64,000 bases of DNA from Agromyces sp. CF514 (GTDB lineage Bacteria; Actinomycetota; Actinomycetes; Actinomycetales; Microbacteriaceae). The notes beneath the pieces were generated by a model. It did not search any database. It was given only the letters and a program-made list of their open reading frames with translations, and was not told the origin of the DNA. The stretch lies in contig NZ_FOZD01000001.1 of assembly GCF_900113185.1 (NCBI RefSeq), positions 1,116,001 to 1,180,000 on the forward strand. The letters run 5' to 3'. Shown piece by piece: positions 1-8,275 of the stretch (positions are counted from its first letter, which is position 1; every line of letters begins with the position of its first letter). A program made the translations under genes and the position numbers.

Positions 1-92
1 ACGGCGAGAGCGGTGAGGGAGCGGTTCGCCATGCGGCGCGCGGGGCTCGGGCGGCCGGCTCGTGCTGCGGTCGACGGGTGGAGTTCGTACAT
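1..92 (-). CDS. Start of a secreted protein, cut by the left edge
   Basis: Only the first 30 or so codons are in the window. Read leftwards from ATG at 92 the peptide begins MYELHPSTAARAGRPSPARR, then MANRSLTALAV, which looks like a long positively charged n-region followed by the start of a hydrophobic signal-peptide core. A purine-rich ribosome site (AACGAGGAC) lies just upstream of 92; the internal ATG at 32 has no such site, so I prefer 92. The gene is in the same direction as, and just downstream of, the secreted phosphatase at 159-2584, so the two may be co-transcribed. Function cannot be told from this fragment. Confidence 0.55.
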   Translation of the reverse strand, partial: MYELHPSTAARAGRPSPARRMANRSLTALA

Positions 93-158
93 GGGGTCCT
101 CGTTGGATCTGGAGTGCGGGAGGCCGGGGCGGGGTCGCCCGCCCCGGCCGGGGAACGA

Positions 159-2584
159 CTAGCTCAGCGCCGTGAGGGTGAGCTTCGCGGTGTAGGTGCC
201 CTCGGCGATGTTCGACGGGACCTTCAGGAACAGGTCCGCGCCGAGCTTGGCCGCGCCGAACGCGTGACCGGCGACCGCCGAACCGAGCGTCGAGGCGACC
301 GAGAGGCCTTCGCCCGCATCGAAGCCCGAGCCGACCGCGGCGCCGGCGGTCGCGCCGCCGCCGGCATCGGTCACCTTCGGCGTCCAGCCGAGGTACTTGC
401 CCGAGAAGGTCTCGCCGCCTGCGGCGAAGTCGCCGGCCTGGGCAGAGATCGACCAGACGGGCGCACCCCGTCGGGTGTCGGAGACGCGGATCGGGTTGAT
501 CGCACCGCTCGCCTCGAAGGCGTCGGCCTGCTGGACCGCCGTGCCGAGGTCGACGAGGCCGTTCGTGCCGTCGATGTTCCAGGCGAACTCGCCCGCCGCG
601 GCCTGGGGCACCGTGACCTGCACCTGCTGCGCGACGCCGGAGTCGTCGGCCTCGCGCGTCAGGGTGACCTGGTCGACGATGCTGTTGACCGGCTTCGCGC
701 TGCCGCTCGCCTGCGAGCGCAGGGTCTTCACGGTGATCGCGGCGTCGCTGATCTCGACGGCCGAGTAGTTGCGCACGTTCTCCTGGTTCGAGACCGAGAG
801 CCACGGGAAGCCCGAGGCCTGCAGGCCGTAGTACTTCGAGCCCGAGGCGGAGTTCGCGGTCACGTAGAGCACGCCGCCCGGGCCGGCGACGACCTGGTCG
901 GCACCCGCGGCCTCGTCGGCGTTCGCCTTCTCGCCGTTGCGGAGCAGGTAGCTGCGTGCGTAGCTGTGGTCGTGGCCCTGCAGCACGAGGTCGATGCCGA
1001 GGTCCGAGATCACGGTCGGGAGGTTCGCGCGGCGGTCGGCCACGTCGCTGTCCGTGGCGTGCGGGCCGGCCGAGTAGATCGAGTGGTGGAACGCCAGCAC
1101 CTTCCACTTCGCCTCGTCGCCGTGCTCGGCCACGATCCGCTGCATCCACGGGATGTGGGTGCTGTAGTCGCGGCTGTTCGAGTTCAGGTTCATGAACAGC
1201 ACGTCCTTGTAGACGAACCAGTAGTCGCCGCCCGAGGCCGTCGAGGTGCCCGCGCCCGCCGTGCGGTCGGTGTTCGGGGTGTTGAAGTGCTGCTCGTAGG
1301 CCTTCGAGCCGACGTCGTGGTTGCCGTTCGTCGCGACGAACGGCACCTCGCGAAGCTGGTCGGGGCCGAGGAACGCCTGGTACTGCGCCTCGTTCGACGC
1401 CGACTCGACCTGGTCGCCCGCCGAGAAGAGCAGTTCGGCGTCGGGGTAGGTCTGCGTGGCCACGTTGACCGTGTCGAGCCAGCCCGCCGCGTCGTTCGCG
1501 ACGTTGCCCGACGAGCCGATCTGCGGGTCGCCGAAGAAGAGCAGGTCGAAGGCGCCCTCGAAGTCCTGCGTGCGGAACGACTCGACGGCCGACCAGGCGC
1601 CCTCGGCGCCGACGCGGTACACGTAGGCGGTGTTCGAGGCGAGCCCCGAGATCGTGGCGAAGCGGTTGAACTCGCCGCTCGTGGTCGGGCCGCCGGTCGC
1701 CGCGACGCTCGTCGCGGAGGCGGGGAAGACGCCGCCCGTGTACGAGGATGCCGGTGCGAACTGCACGACCTGGGCGGTGTCGGCCGAGGAGTACCACGCG
1801 AGGTTGCGCTGGGTCTCGTCGGAGCCGACGCCCAGCACGAGGTCGGAGAGCGACGCGGCGCCCACCTGCTCGGCGACGGGGGCGAGCGACTTCAGGTCGA
1901 GGTAGATGTCGCTCGAGGTCGCGCGATCCTGGTACAGCGCGATGGCGACGGTGTTCGTGCCCGAGTGCAGCACCGCGTCGGGCACCGTGAAGGCGCTCGT
2001 CACGGGGTCGCTCAGGCCGTTGCCCGCGTAGGTGAGGTTCTGCGTCGCCGGGTCGGCGGCGTTCACGCGGTCGTCGGCGAAGCCCGCGACCTTCGTGCCG
2101 TTCACGAAGATCTGCACGGCGTCGTCGTAGACGACCGAGCCGCTGAGGCCCGAGATCGCGCCGAGCTGGTCGTTCGTCAGCTCGAACGTGGTGCGGAAGT
2201 GGTACGTCGGCACGTCGACCTTGGTCGCCGCGGTCGGGTCGAGGTACTGGTTCAGCACCGTCGTCACGGGGAATCCGCTGCCGAGGTTCGGCACCGCGGC
2301 CCCGTTCTTCGCTCCGAAGGCGCCGGTGCCGGACTTCCAGGCGGCGTCGTCGTAGCCGGCGACGGTCCAGGCGAGCCAGTTCGCGTTGCCGGCTGCGGGG
2401 TCGGTGCCGTTGTCGGAGAACTTCCAGGCGGAAGCCGTGGTGAGGAGGGTCGCGGGCAGTTCGGCCGCGGCGGCCGAGAGTGCGCCCACGGCCACCGATC
2501 CCGCGACGAGATCAGGGTGCCGGTCGCGATCGCTCTGCGTGAGGTACGGGACATCCGCCCGCCCGCTTCGCTTGTGATCTTCAT
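159..2584 (-). CDS. Secreted metallophosphoesterase (purple acid phosphatase-like), apparent frameshift in the signal peptide
   Basis: Calcineurin-like phosphoesterase, predicted to be exported and to hydrolyse phosphate esters. The frame open from 2495 to 159 (about 778 codons) has an N-terminal beta-sandwich region (about residues 20-200), a short FN3-like segment, then the metal-binding motifs GDPQ near residue 320, GNHD near 391 and GHDH near 507. The last 150 residues contain a VSDTR...W pattern and end in a beta-rich tail resembling a WxL-type wall-binding domain (tentative). The signal peptide is split: ATG at 2584 gives MKITSEAGGRMSRTSRR followed by AIATGTLI in one frame, and LVAGSVAVGALSAAA continues in another, joined only if one base is restored around 2505-2515. 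Either a real one-base deletion, which would abolish export, or a sequence error. A GTG at 2495 would give a protein lacking most of the signal peptide. Confidence 0.8.
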
Positions 2585-2726
2585 GAAGGGATGCAACACC
2601 TTTCGGATGCGTGTGAGGTGCGCGGAGTGCGCGGGCCCACGGTGGTCCGGCGGCGTGAACCGGACCTGAACATCCGTCCGACGGTCGATGGCCCGGAGCC
2701 GAATCCCCGGCGGATGCCGCGCAGGG

Positions 2727-3965
2727 TCACCCGAGGCCGAGCAGGCGCTCGACGAACCACGCCAGTCCCATGAGCGCGACGGCCGCGGAGACGGCCACGC
2801 CCGCCCACAACCCGGCGCGCGGAGTCCGCGACCGGATCGCTGCCAGGACCGGGAAGACCACGAGGATGATCGCGATCTGCACGGCCTCGATGCCGACGTT
2901 GAAGACCAGGAGCGAACCGAGCAGCGCCCACGACCAGGGTTCGTCGATGCCGAGGGCGCCGGCGAAGCCGAGACCGTGGATCAGCCCGAAGCCGAAGACC
3001 ACGGCCAGCCGGAGCCGGTCGGTGCGGGTGAGGCCGAGACGATCGGCCGGCGCCGTCGGCGCGACGAGGGCCCGGCCGCGCTGTCGCCGCACCTGCCAGA
3101 GGTACACGAGCGCCACGACGGCGATCGACAGCGCGATGATCGGCTCGACGATCGACGCCGGCACGCTCACGACGCCGACCGCCGCGAGCAGGAAGGTCAC
3201 GGAGTGGGCGATGGTGAAGCTCGTCGCGGCGAGCACGACATCGCGCAGGCGCCGGGATCCGACGATGAGCGCGAGCAGGAAGAGGAGGTGGTCGGCCCCC
3301 GAGAGCAGGTGCTCGGCGCCGAGCAGGAAGAACTCGCCGAGGTGCTCGGCCGGTGCCTGCCCAGTCGAGAACTCGGGGTCGCCGGCGTTGAGCGCCGCGC
3401 TGCCCGACGCATCGCCGAACGCGTACTCGAGGATCGTCTCGGTGCCGGTGACGTACCCTTCGTCGTCGGGGAAGAGCGTGCTGCGGACCGCGACGACCGG
3501 TTCGGTTCCGGATGCCCCGGGGCAGGCGAAGCGCAGGGCGAGCTGCGCGTACGGCACGCCGTCGCGCTCGTGTGCGCCCAGGTCGCCCAGAAGGCCGGGC
3601 GTGCAGGCGACCCCGTCGGCGGACACCGTGAAGCGCTCGGTCACGTAGTCGACCACGGTCTCGGTATGGGCGTTCAGGGCCTCCGCCTCGCTGCCCGTCT
3701 CGAAGAGCGACATCCCGTCGTCGAAGAACGCGTCGTCGTGCTCGTTCTCGGCGGCCGAGACGACGAGCAGGTCGTACTCGAGGTCGAGGTCCGCGCGGAA
3801 CCCCGTCGCCGTCGCCGTCGCCTCGACGTACACGGTCGACGAGAAGCCGTGCGCGGAGGCCGGGCCCGCGACGAGGAGCATCCCGAGCGCGGCGAGCAGT
3901 GCGATCGCGGCGGCGAGGCGGCCGACGGGGCGGCGCGCGATCGCATGGTCGGAGGCGTGGTGCAT
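2727..3965 (-). CDS. HupE/UreJ-like membrane protein with extracytoplasmic N-terminal domain
   Basis: 412 residues. A signal peptide (residues 1 to about 46, ending PASAHG) is followed by a roughly 160-residue extracytoplasmic domain rich in acidic residues, then a C-terminal membrane domain with six or so hydrophobic segments. The stretches GAEHLLSGADHLLFLLAL, SFTIAHSVTF and FGLIHGLGFAG, with conserved His and Asp inside membrane segments, are typical of the HupE/UreJ_2 family, members of which are thought to carry nickel or related metals; the substrate here is unknown. The start at 3965 has a clear GAAGGAG ribosome site; frames extending further upstream lack one. Divergent from the lipoprotein gene at 4168, so they probably share the roughly 200-base intergenic control region. 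No hydrogenase or urease gene lies nearby. Confidence 0.8.
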   Translation of the reverse strand: MHHASDHAIARRPVGRLAAAIALLAALGMLLVAGPASAHGFSSTVYVEATATATGFRADLDLEYDLLVVSAAENEHDDAFFDDGMSLFETGSEAEALNAHTETVVDYVTERFTVSADGVACTPGLLGDLGAHERDGVPYAQLALRFACPGASGTEPVVAVRSTLFPDDEGYVTGTETILEYAFGDASGSAALNAGDPEFSTGQAPAEHLGEFFLLGAEHLLSGADHLLFLLALIVGSRRLRDVVLAATSFTIAHSVTFLLAAVGVVSVPASIVEPIIALSIAVVALVYLWQVRRQRGRALVAPTAPADRLGLTRTDRLRLAVVFGFGLIHGLGFAGALGIDEPWSWALLGSLLVFNVGIEAVQIAIILVVFPVLAAIRSRTPRAGLWAGVAVSAAVALMGLAWFVERLLGLG

Positions 3966-4167
3966 CGGGGGAACTCCTTCGGGTCGCCGGGTACCCTGCC
4001 CCAGCCGGGTGAACGTGGAGCGGACGTGAGGCGAACGGACGAGCGTTCCGCCGCCGTTCACCTCCGCTGCACTCCGGCGTCGGATTCGCGTCGTGCGGCG
4101 GCGGCAGCATCGGCGAGTGCTTCCGCCCCGCATCCGCCCTTCGCATCGACCCTCCGGACCGATCGGG

Positions 4168-4845
4168 ATGGTCGGGCTCGCGGCCCTGGGGCTCGGACTC
4201 GCCATGCTCGTCGGCGCGAGCGGGTGCGCGCTCGCCGCATCGGGTGCGGATCGGCCCGCGGTGTCTGGTGCGAGCGCGATCGGCGAGCTCGACGCCGGAT
4301 TCCTCGGCGACGTCAGGCCGTCGCCCGAGGCCACGATCGCGCCCGAGCCCGGTTCGTGGGAGCGGGTCGAGGTACCTCCCGGCTATCGCGCGGTCGTGGT
4401 GTCCGCTGCCGACGATCCGGCGACCGCCACCCTGGTCGCCGCGGTCTCATCGTGGGCCGGCGAGGCCGGCGTCGAACTCGAGGTGCTCCCGGGCGCAGGT
4501 GACGCGGCGGAACTCGGCGAGCGGTTCACGCAGGCGACCGCTCTCGGCGCAGATCTCGTGATCGGCGCGGGGAGCGGGGTCGTCGACGAGTTCGCGTACG
4601 GCACGGCCCAGAGCCTCGAGCAGCAGTATCTCGTCGTCGGGGCGCAGCTCGGCGAGCCCACCGAGAACGTCACCTCGGTCATCTGGCCTGGCGCGACCTT
4701 CCGCGGCACCGGCATCACCGACGACGCGCAGGATGCCGCGGCGGTCACCTCGGACCGGGCGGCCGCGGCGATCGCTGCGGGCGTGGCGGCGGTGCTGCAC
4801 GGGGTGACCGGCGTCGTCATCTCGTTGCCTGAGCCGACGGGGTAG
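4168..4845 (+). CDS. Putative lipoprotein, BMP/periplasmic-binding-like
   Basis: 225 residues from ATG 4168. Residues 1-20 form a lipoprotein signal ending in the lipobox ASGC (Cys20), so the protein should be anchored on the outer face of the membrane. The middle part has alternating beta/alpha segments (VVVSAADDPATATLVAAV, then LGADLVIGAGSGVVDEFA) reminiscent of one lobe of Bmp-type basic-membrane/substrate-binding proteins, but it is shorter than a full binding protein (usually above 300 residues) and has no transporter genes beside it. An in-frame GTG at 4093 would add 25 Arg/Pro-rich residues ahead of the signal and is less likely. Function unknown; perhaps a sensor or binding lipoprotein. 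Confidence 0.65.
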   Translation: MVGLAALGLGLAMLVGASGCALAASGADRPAVSGASAIGELDAGFLGDVRPSPEATIAPEPGSWERVEVPPGYRAVVVSAADDPATATLVAAVSSWAGEAGVELEVLPGAGDAAELGERFTQATALGADLVIGAGSGVVDEFAYGTAQSLEQQYLVVGAQLGEPTENVTSVIWPGATFRGTGITDDAQDAAAVTSDRAAAAIAAGVAAVLHGVTGVVISLPEPTG

Positions 4846-4883
4846 CCGGTGTCGTTCGCGCGGCGCGCCGCGCGGGGCGCGTC

Positions 4884-5552
4884 TCAGAACCTGCTGAGAC
4901 CGCTGCCGAGCACGACCACGCCGATCATGAGCAGGATGGCCGAGCCGACGATGCCGTTGTTGCGCGCCAGCCACTCCTGCGCGACGCGCAGTCTGGGCTC
5001 CATGCGGTCGGGTGCCGCGAGCGTGAGGATGATCGGCACGGCGACGGTCGAGGCCGAGATCACCGCGTAGACGCCGATCGCGATCGCCGACTCCGTCACG
5101 TCGAGGTCCTCGGCGCGGATGGCGAGCCCGGCCGCGATCGCGAGCAGCAGCGCCTTGGGCCGCACGTTCAGCAGCAGGGCGAAGCCGACGGCGGCCCACC
5201 GCCCCAGGCGATCGAGTCCGCGCAGCCACGCGGGCAGTTCGGTTCGCTCGGTTCGGCGCGAGCGCACCCACGACACGATGGCGACGATGATCAGGGCGAG
5301 GCCGATCACGATCTCCCACGCCCCGATCGCGGTGTTGGGTCGGAGACCGAGTCCCGGCGTCGGGATCAACTGGGCGAAGATCGTGAACGCCGACACGACG
5401 ATCAGGAGCCCGGCGATCCAGCCGATGAGGAACGGCAGCGCCGTGCGCTCCCGATTGGCCGAGAGCAGCAGCACGATCGTGGCCATGATCGGAACCGTGC
5501 TGAGCGCCATGGCGATCGCGATCGGGAGCAGATGGCCGATGGCGGCGAGCAT
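4884..5552 (-). CDS. GAP-family membrane protein (Sap/SfLAP type)
   Basis: 222 residues with six predicted membrane helices and a charged cytoplasmic loop in the middle (SWVRSRRTERTELPAWLRG). The pattern, including the proline-containing first helix (ALSTVPIMATIVLLLS) and NVRPKALLLA in the centre, matches the GAP/Sap family of actinobacteria, whose mycobacterial members help export peptidoglycolipids or sulfolipids; the cargo here is unknown. I start at ATG 5552, 13 bases after the stop of the preceding gene, with a GAGG about 11 bases upstream; an in-frame ATG at 5594 would overlap that gene. Same strand as, and probably co-transcribed with, the AI-2E family gene upstream. Confidence 0.7.
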   Translation of the reverse strand: MLAAIGHLLPIAIAMALSTVPIMATIVLLLSANRERTALPFLIGWIAGLLIVVSAFTIFAQLIPTPGLGLRPNTAIGAWEIVIGLALIIVAIVSWVRSRRTERTELPAWLRGLDRLGRWAAVGFALLLNVRPKALLLAIAAGLAIRAEDLDVTESAIAIGVYAVISASTVAVPIILTLAAPDRMEPRLRVAQEWLARNNGIVGSAILLMIGVVVLGSGLSRF

Positions 5553-5565
5553 CGTCGCAGGAACC

Positions 5566-6801
5566 TCAGCCGATGGCGGGTGCGGCCGGGGCATCGGGCC
5601 CGTCGGCGGCGGCGTCGGCGGCGTCGCCGGCCGCGGCAGCGTCGCCGCTCGAGGGGGTGCCCGTGGTGCCGGCCTTGGCAGCGGCCTTCGCCTCGGCCTT
5701 GGCGAGCTTCGACGCGGTGTTGTCGCCGAGCAGCGGCTTGATCCACGGCATGCGCGGGTTGGTGTCGACGAGCAGCATGCGCACGAGCAGGGTCAGCGGG
5801 ATCGCGAGGATCGCACCGGTCGGACCGAGCACGATCGCCCAGAAGAGCACCGAGAAGAAGGTGATGCTCTGGCTGAGGGCGACCGCATTGCCGACCACCC
5901 GGGGCTGCACGATCGACTGCACCCCCGCGTTCACGATGCCGTAGAGCACGATGACGGCGATGACCGTCGGCCACCCGCCCGTGAGGGCGCCGAAGATGAT
6001 CGGCGGGATGATCGCGATGAAGTAGCCGACGTTGGGGATGAAGCTGCAGATGAACGACAGCAGTCCCCAGATGAATGCGCCCGGAACGCCGAGCAGCACG
6101 AGCACGAACCAGTTGATGAGGCCTTGCGCGACGCCGAGGGCGGTGGTGACGACCATGTACCGGCGCACGTTCCGCGCGTAGTCGCGGAGGGAGTGCACGA
6201 GCAGGGCCCGGTGCGGCTCGATCTGGCGGAGCACGCCCGGCAGCAGCGCGGCATCCATCGCCATGAGGAGCACCATCGTGAAGATGATGACGAAGGTCGT
6301 GGTGGCCCCGGCGAGACCGCCGATCAGGCCCCAGATCACGCTCACGATCGAGCCCGCGTCGAAGCTGCCGATGGCTGCGGAGATCTGGTCGGATCCGATG
6401 CCGATCTTCGCGAGCGCCTCGCCCAGGCTCGCGACGGCGGCCTGGATCTGGGGCGCGAACTGCGGCAGGAGGCTGGCGAACTGACTGAAGGCGACGGCCA
6501 CCGCGTACCCGAAGACCACGATGAGCGCGAGCACCGTCACGATGGCGATGCCGGTGGCGATGCCGGTGGGCACGCGGCGACGTTCGAGCGCGGTGCGCAC
6601 GGGGTTCGCGCAGATCGTCAGCACGAGTGCGAGGAAGACCGGGGCGACGATCGACGAGACCGCGGCGAGGCCGAAGACGGCGAGCACGCCGCCGCCGAGT
6701 CCCGCGAGGAGGAGCGCGTTGCGGTTCACCGTCGAGGGCACCGCATCGGCCGTGGGCGCCGCCTCGGGCGCCGGCTTCGGGTTCTTCCGATTCCACCACA
6801 T
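5566..6801 (-). CDS. AI-2E family transporter
   Basis: 411-residue integral membrane protein of the AI-2 exporter/PerM superfamily. Two N-terminal membrane helices (about 29-75), a third near 90-115, an extracytoplasmic segment, then a block of five helices (about 170-370). The family signature region with conserved Pro and Gly (FICSFIPNVGYFIAIIPPI, then VQPRVVGNAVALSQSITFFSVLFW) is clear. The C-terminal 45 residues are a charged, Ala-rich cytoplasmic tail. Family members export autoinducer-2 or act in Na+/H+ or unknown transport; the sequence does not say which. Transcription looks leaderless: TACTCT lies 7 bases before the ATG. Confidence 0.85.
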   Translation of the reverse strand: MWWNRKNPKPAPEAAPTADAVPSTVNRNALLLAGLGGGVLAVFGLAAVSSIVAPVFLALVLTICANPVRTALERRRVPTGIATGIAIVTVLALIVVFGYAVAVAFSQFASLLPQFAPQIQAAVASLGEALAKIGIGSDQISAAIGSFDAGSIVSVIWGLIGGLAGATTTFVIIFTMVLLMAMDAALLPGVLRQIEPHRALLVHSLRDYARNVRRYMVVTTALGVAQGLINWFVLVLLGVPGAFIWGLLSFICSFIPNVGYFIAIIPPIIFGALTGGWPTVIAVIVLYGIVNAGVQSIVQPRVVGNAVALSQSITFFSVLFWAIVLGPTGAILAIPLTLLVRMLLVDTNPRMPWIKPLLGDNTASKLAKAEAKAAAKAGTTGTPSSGDAAAAGDAADAAADGPDAPAAPAIG

Positions 6802-6808
6802 CGAGGTC

Positions 6809-6814
6809 AGAGTA
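6809..6814 (-). promoter_or_regulatory. -10 element of a leaderless promoter
   Basis: On the minus strand TACTCT is followed by seven bases (GACCTCG) and then the ATG of the AI-2E family gene at 6801. No ribosome site fits in that space, so the transcript probably begins at or next to the start codon. Confidence 0.5.
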
Positions 6815-6882
6815 GCGCTCGGGGAGCCGCCACGGGTGCGTTTCGCGAGGGATCTTCGAGATCTCGTCCGCTCGGGAATGCG

Positions 6883-6920
6883 CGAGCGGGCGAGGCGTCG
6901 TCGACGGCCTCGCCCGCTCG
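6883..6920. terminator. Hairpin between co-directional minus-strand genes
   Basis: A 14-base inverted repeat (CGAGCGGGCGAGGC paired with GCCTCGCCCGCTCG) with a 10-base loop sits 24 bases past the stop of the reductase gene at 6944. There is no T-run on the reductase side; on the plus side GGGGTGTTTCG follows. A probable terminator for the reductase transcript. Confidence 0.5.
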
Positions 6921-6943
6921 GGGTGTTTCGCTTCGGGTGCGGC

Positions 6944-7513
6944 CTACGCGGCGAGGGGGAATCCGCCCGTCCAGGAGATCTTCTCCTGCACGGCGAGCGT
7001 CAGCTGCAGGAAGCCGAGCGACTCGAGCTCGCGGGCGCGCTTGAGCGCACCGGCGTCGACGGCCTTCACGCCGCCCGCGCTGACGACCGAGGCGAGCAGG
7101 GCCTTGGCGTCGGCGTCGTCGCCCGCGATCAGCACGGTGGTGGGGGTGCCGCCGACGGTCTTCGAGGCGAGCGTGCTCGCGAAGTTGGTGTTGAAGGCCT
7201 TGAGCACGCGCGACTGGGGGAGTGCGGCGGCGAGGTCGGAGGCGGCCGAGCCGTCGGCGGGCACGACGAGGCTGTCGAAGGTGCTGAAGTCGAGCGGGTT
7301 CGTGATGTCGACGACGACCTTGCCGGCGAGCTGGTCGGCACGCTCGGCGACGATCTGCGCGAGCGCGGGGTGCGGCACGGCCAGCACGACGATGTCGCCC
7401 GAGATGGTGTCGGCGTCGCGTGCGACGTACTCGACGGTGGTGCCGCCGTCGGCGATGAGGCCGCCGATGGCCGTGCCCATGTTGCCGTTTCCGATGATGC
7501 TGACCGTGGTCAT
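6944..7513 (-). CDS. NADPH-dependent F420 reductase-like NAD(P)-binding protein (COG2085 type)
   Basis: 189 residues. The N-terminus MTTVSIIGNGNMGTAIGGL is a Rossmann GxGxxG nucleotide site (residues 8-13), followed by DIVVLAVPHPAL and VVVDITNPLDF, the layout of the COG2085 family that includes F420H2:NADP+ oxidoreductase and various dinucleotide-binding proteins. The later KAFNTNFASTL segment is also typical of this family. Members reduce F420 or act on unknown substrates; I cannot tell which. A strong AGGAGA ribosome site precedes ATG 7513. It is divergent from the MarR gene at 7616 with two palindromes in between, so it is probably the MarR target, perhaps in a redox or antibiotic stress response. 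Confidence 0.8.
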   Translation of the reverse strand: MTTVSIIGNGNMGTAIGGLIADGGTTVEYVARDADTISGDIVVLAVPHPALAQIVAERADQLAGKVVVDITNPLDFSTFDSLVVPADGSAASDLAAALPQSRVLKAFNTNFASTLASKTVGGTPTTVLIAGDDADAKALLASVVSAGGVKAVDAGALKRARELESLGFLQLTLAVQEKISWTGGFPLAA

Positions 7514-7548
7514 GTGCTTCTCCTCTGGTGCCGTTGCCGGCCGTTTAC

Positions 7549-7609
7549 TTGTTGGAACAACTAAACGGTAGCACGAGAAAGGTTGCATGTACAACCAATG
7601 CGCTAGAAT
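7549..7609. promoter_or_regulatory. Intergenic operators and leaderless promoter of the MarR gene
   Basis: Two inverted repeats lie between the reductase and MarR genes: TTGTT-GG-AACAA (7549-7560) and GGTTG-CATGTA-CAACC (7581-7596). TAGAAT (7604-7609) stands six bases before the MarR ATG and would give a leaderless transcript, with the second palindrome covering its -35 region. Their positions suit binding by the MarR protein to control both directions. Confidence 0.6.
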
Positions 7610-7615
7610 CGACGC

Positions 7616-8164
7616 ATGACCTCGATCCAGCCCTTCTCGCCGGCCGAAGCCACGGCCTGGGCGAGGCTCGTCGCCGTGAGCGAACTGCTGCCGACCATGC
7701 TCGACGCGCAGCTGCAGCGCGACGTCGAGCTCACGCACTTCGAGTACCTCGTGCTGTCGGTGCTCGCGGCCTCGCCCGAGCAGACCAGCCGCATGACCCG
7801 GCTCGCATCGCAGACCAACGCCACCCTTCCCCGGCTCTCGCACGTCGCCCGGCGCCTCGACGAGAAGGGCCTGCTCGAACGCTTCCCGTGCCCGCAGGAC
7901 AAGCGGGCCACCAACGCGCGCATCACCTCCGAAGGCCTCGCCGTGCTCGATCGCGCGGCACCCGGCCACGTCGCGACCGTGCGATCGAACGTGCTCGACG
8001 CGCTCGAACCCGCCGAACTCGACCAGCTCGCCGCCATCAGTTCCCGCATCCTCGCCCGGCTCGACCCCGAGGGGCGCATGTCCGCCACGCAGTGCAACGT
8101 CGGGTCGACCGAGTCCGACGGGTCCGACACGGCTCCGGATGCCACGGCGGCCGTTCCCGCCTAG
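7616..8164 (+). CDS. MarR-family transcriptional regulator
   Basis: 182 residues with a central winged helix-turn-helix: RMTRLASQTNATLPRLSHVARRLDEKGLLERFPCPQDKRATNARITSEG spans the recognition helix and wing (about residues 60-108, quoted here as the region; the DKR...ITSEG wing is characteristic). N- and C-terminal helices would form the dimer interface. It starts at an ATG with no ribosome site but a well placed -10 hexamer. Likely represses itself and the divergent reductase gene through the palindromes at 7549-7596. The inducing ligand is unknown. Confidence 0.85.
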   Translation: MTSIQPFSPAEATAWARLVAVSELLPTMLDAQLQRDVELTHFEYLVLSVLAASPEQTSRMTRLASQTNATLPRLSHVARRLDEKGLLERFPCPQDKRATNARITSEGLAVLDRAAPGHVATVRSNVLDALEPAELDQLAAISSRILARLDPEGRMSATQCNVGSTESDGSDTAPDATAAVPA

Positions 8165-8170
8165 GCCGGC

Positions 8171-8224
8171 CACCGGCATCCGCTCGCCCACCTGCATCCG
8201 CTCGCCCACCGGCATCCGCTCGCC
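8171..8224. repeat. Three tandem 18-bp units
   Basis: Three copies of CACCGGCATCCGCTCGCC (second copy with one change) directly follow the MarR stop codon at 8164. They lie between genes and contain the CATCCG word that is frequent all over this window. Confidence 0.85.
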
Positions 8225-8275
8225 GGTCGGTGCGCGCTCGTCGCCCCGCGGTCGCCGCCATGACAGGATCGGCGC

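Noticed and set aside
78-2669. Very long open frame on the plus strand opposite the phosphatase
   Set aside because: It is Arg/Val/Glu-rich without any domain, and arises from the GC-rich third positions of the phosphatase gene on the other strand.
4093-4167. Upstream GTG start for the lipoprotein
   Set aside because: It would place a 25-residue Arg/Pro-rich segment ahead of a good lipoprotein signal; no ribosome site or convincing -10.
8171-8224. Short coding region across the 18-bp repeats
   Set aside because: The repeats follow a stop codon and the frame antisense to them has no start context; treated as intergenic repeats.
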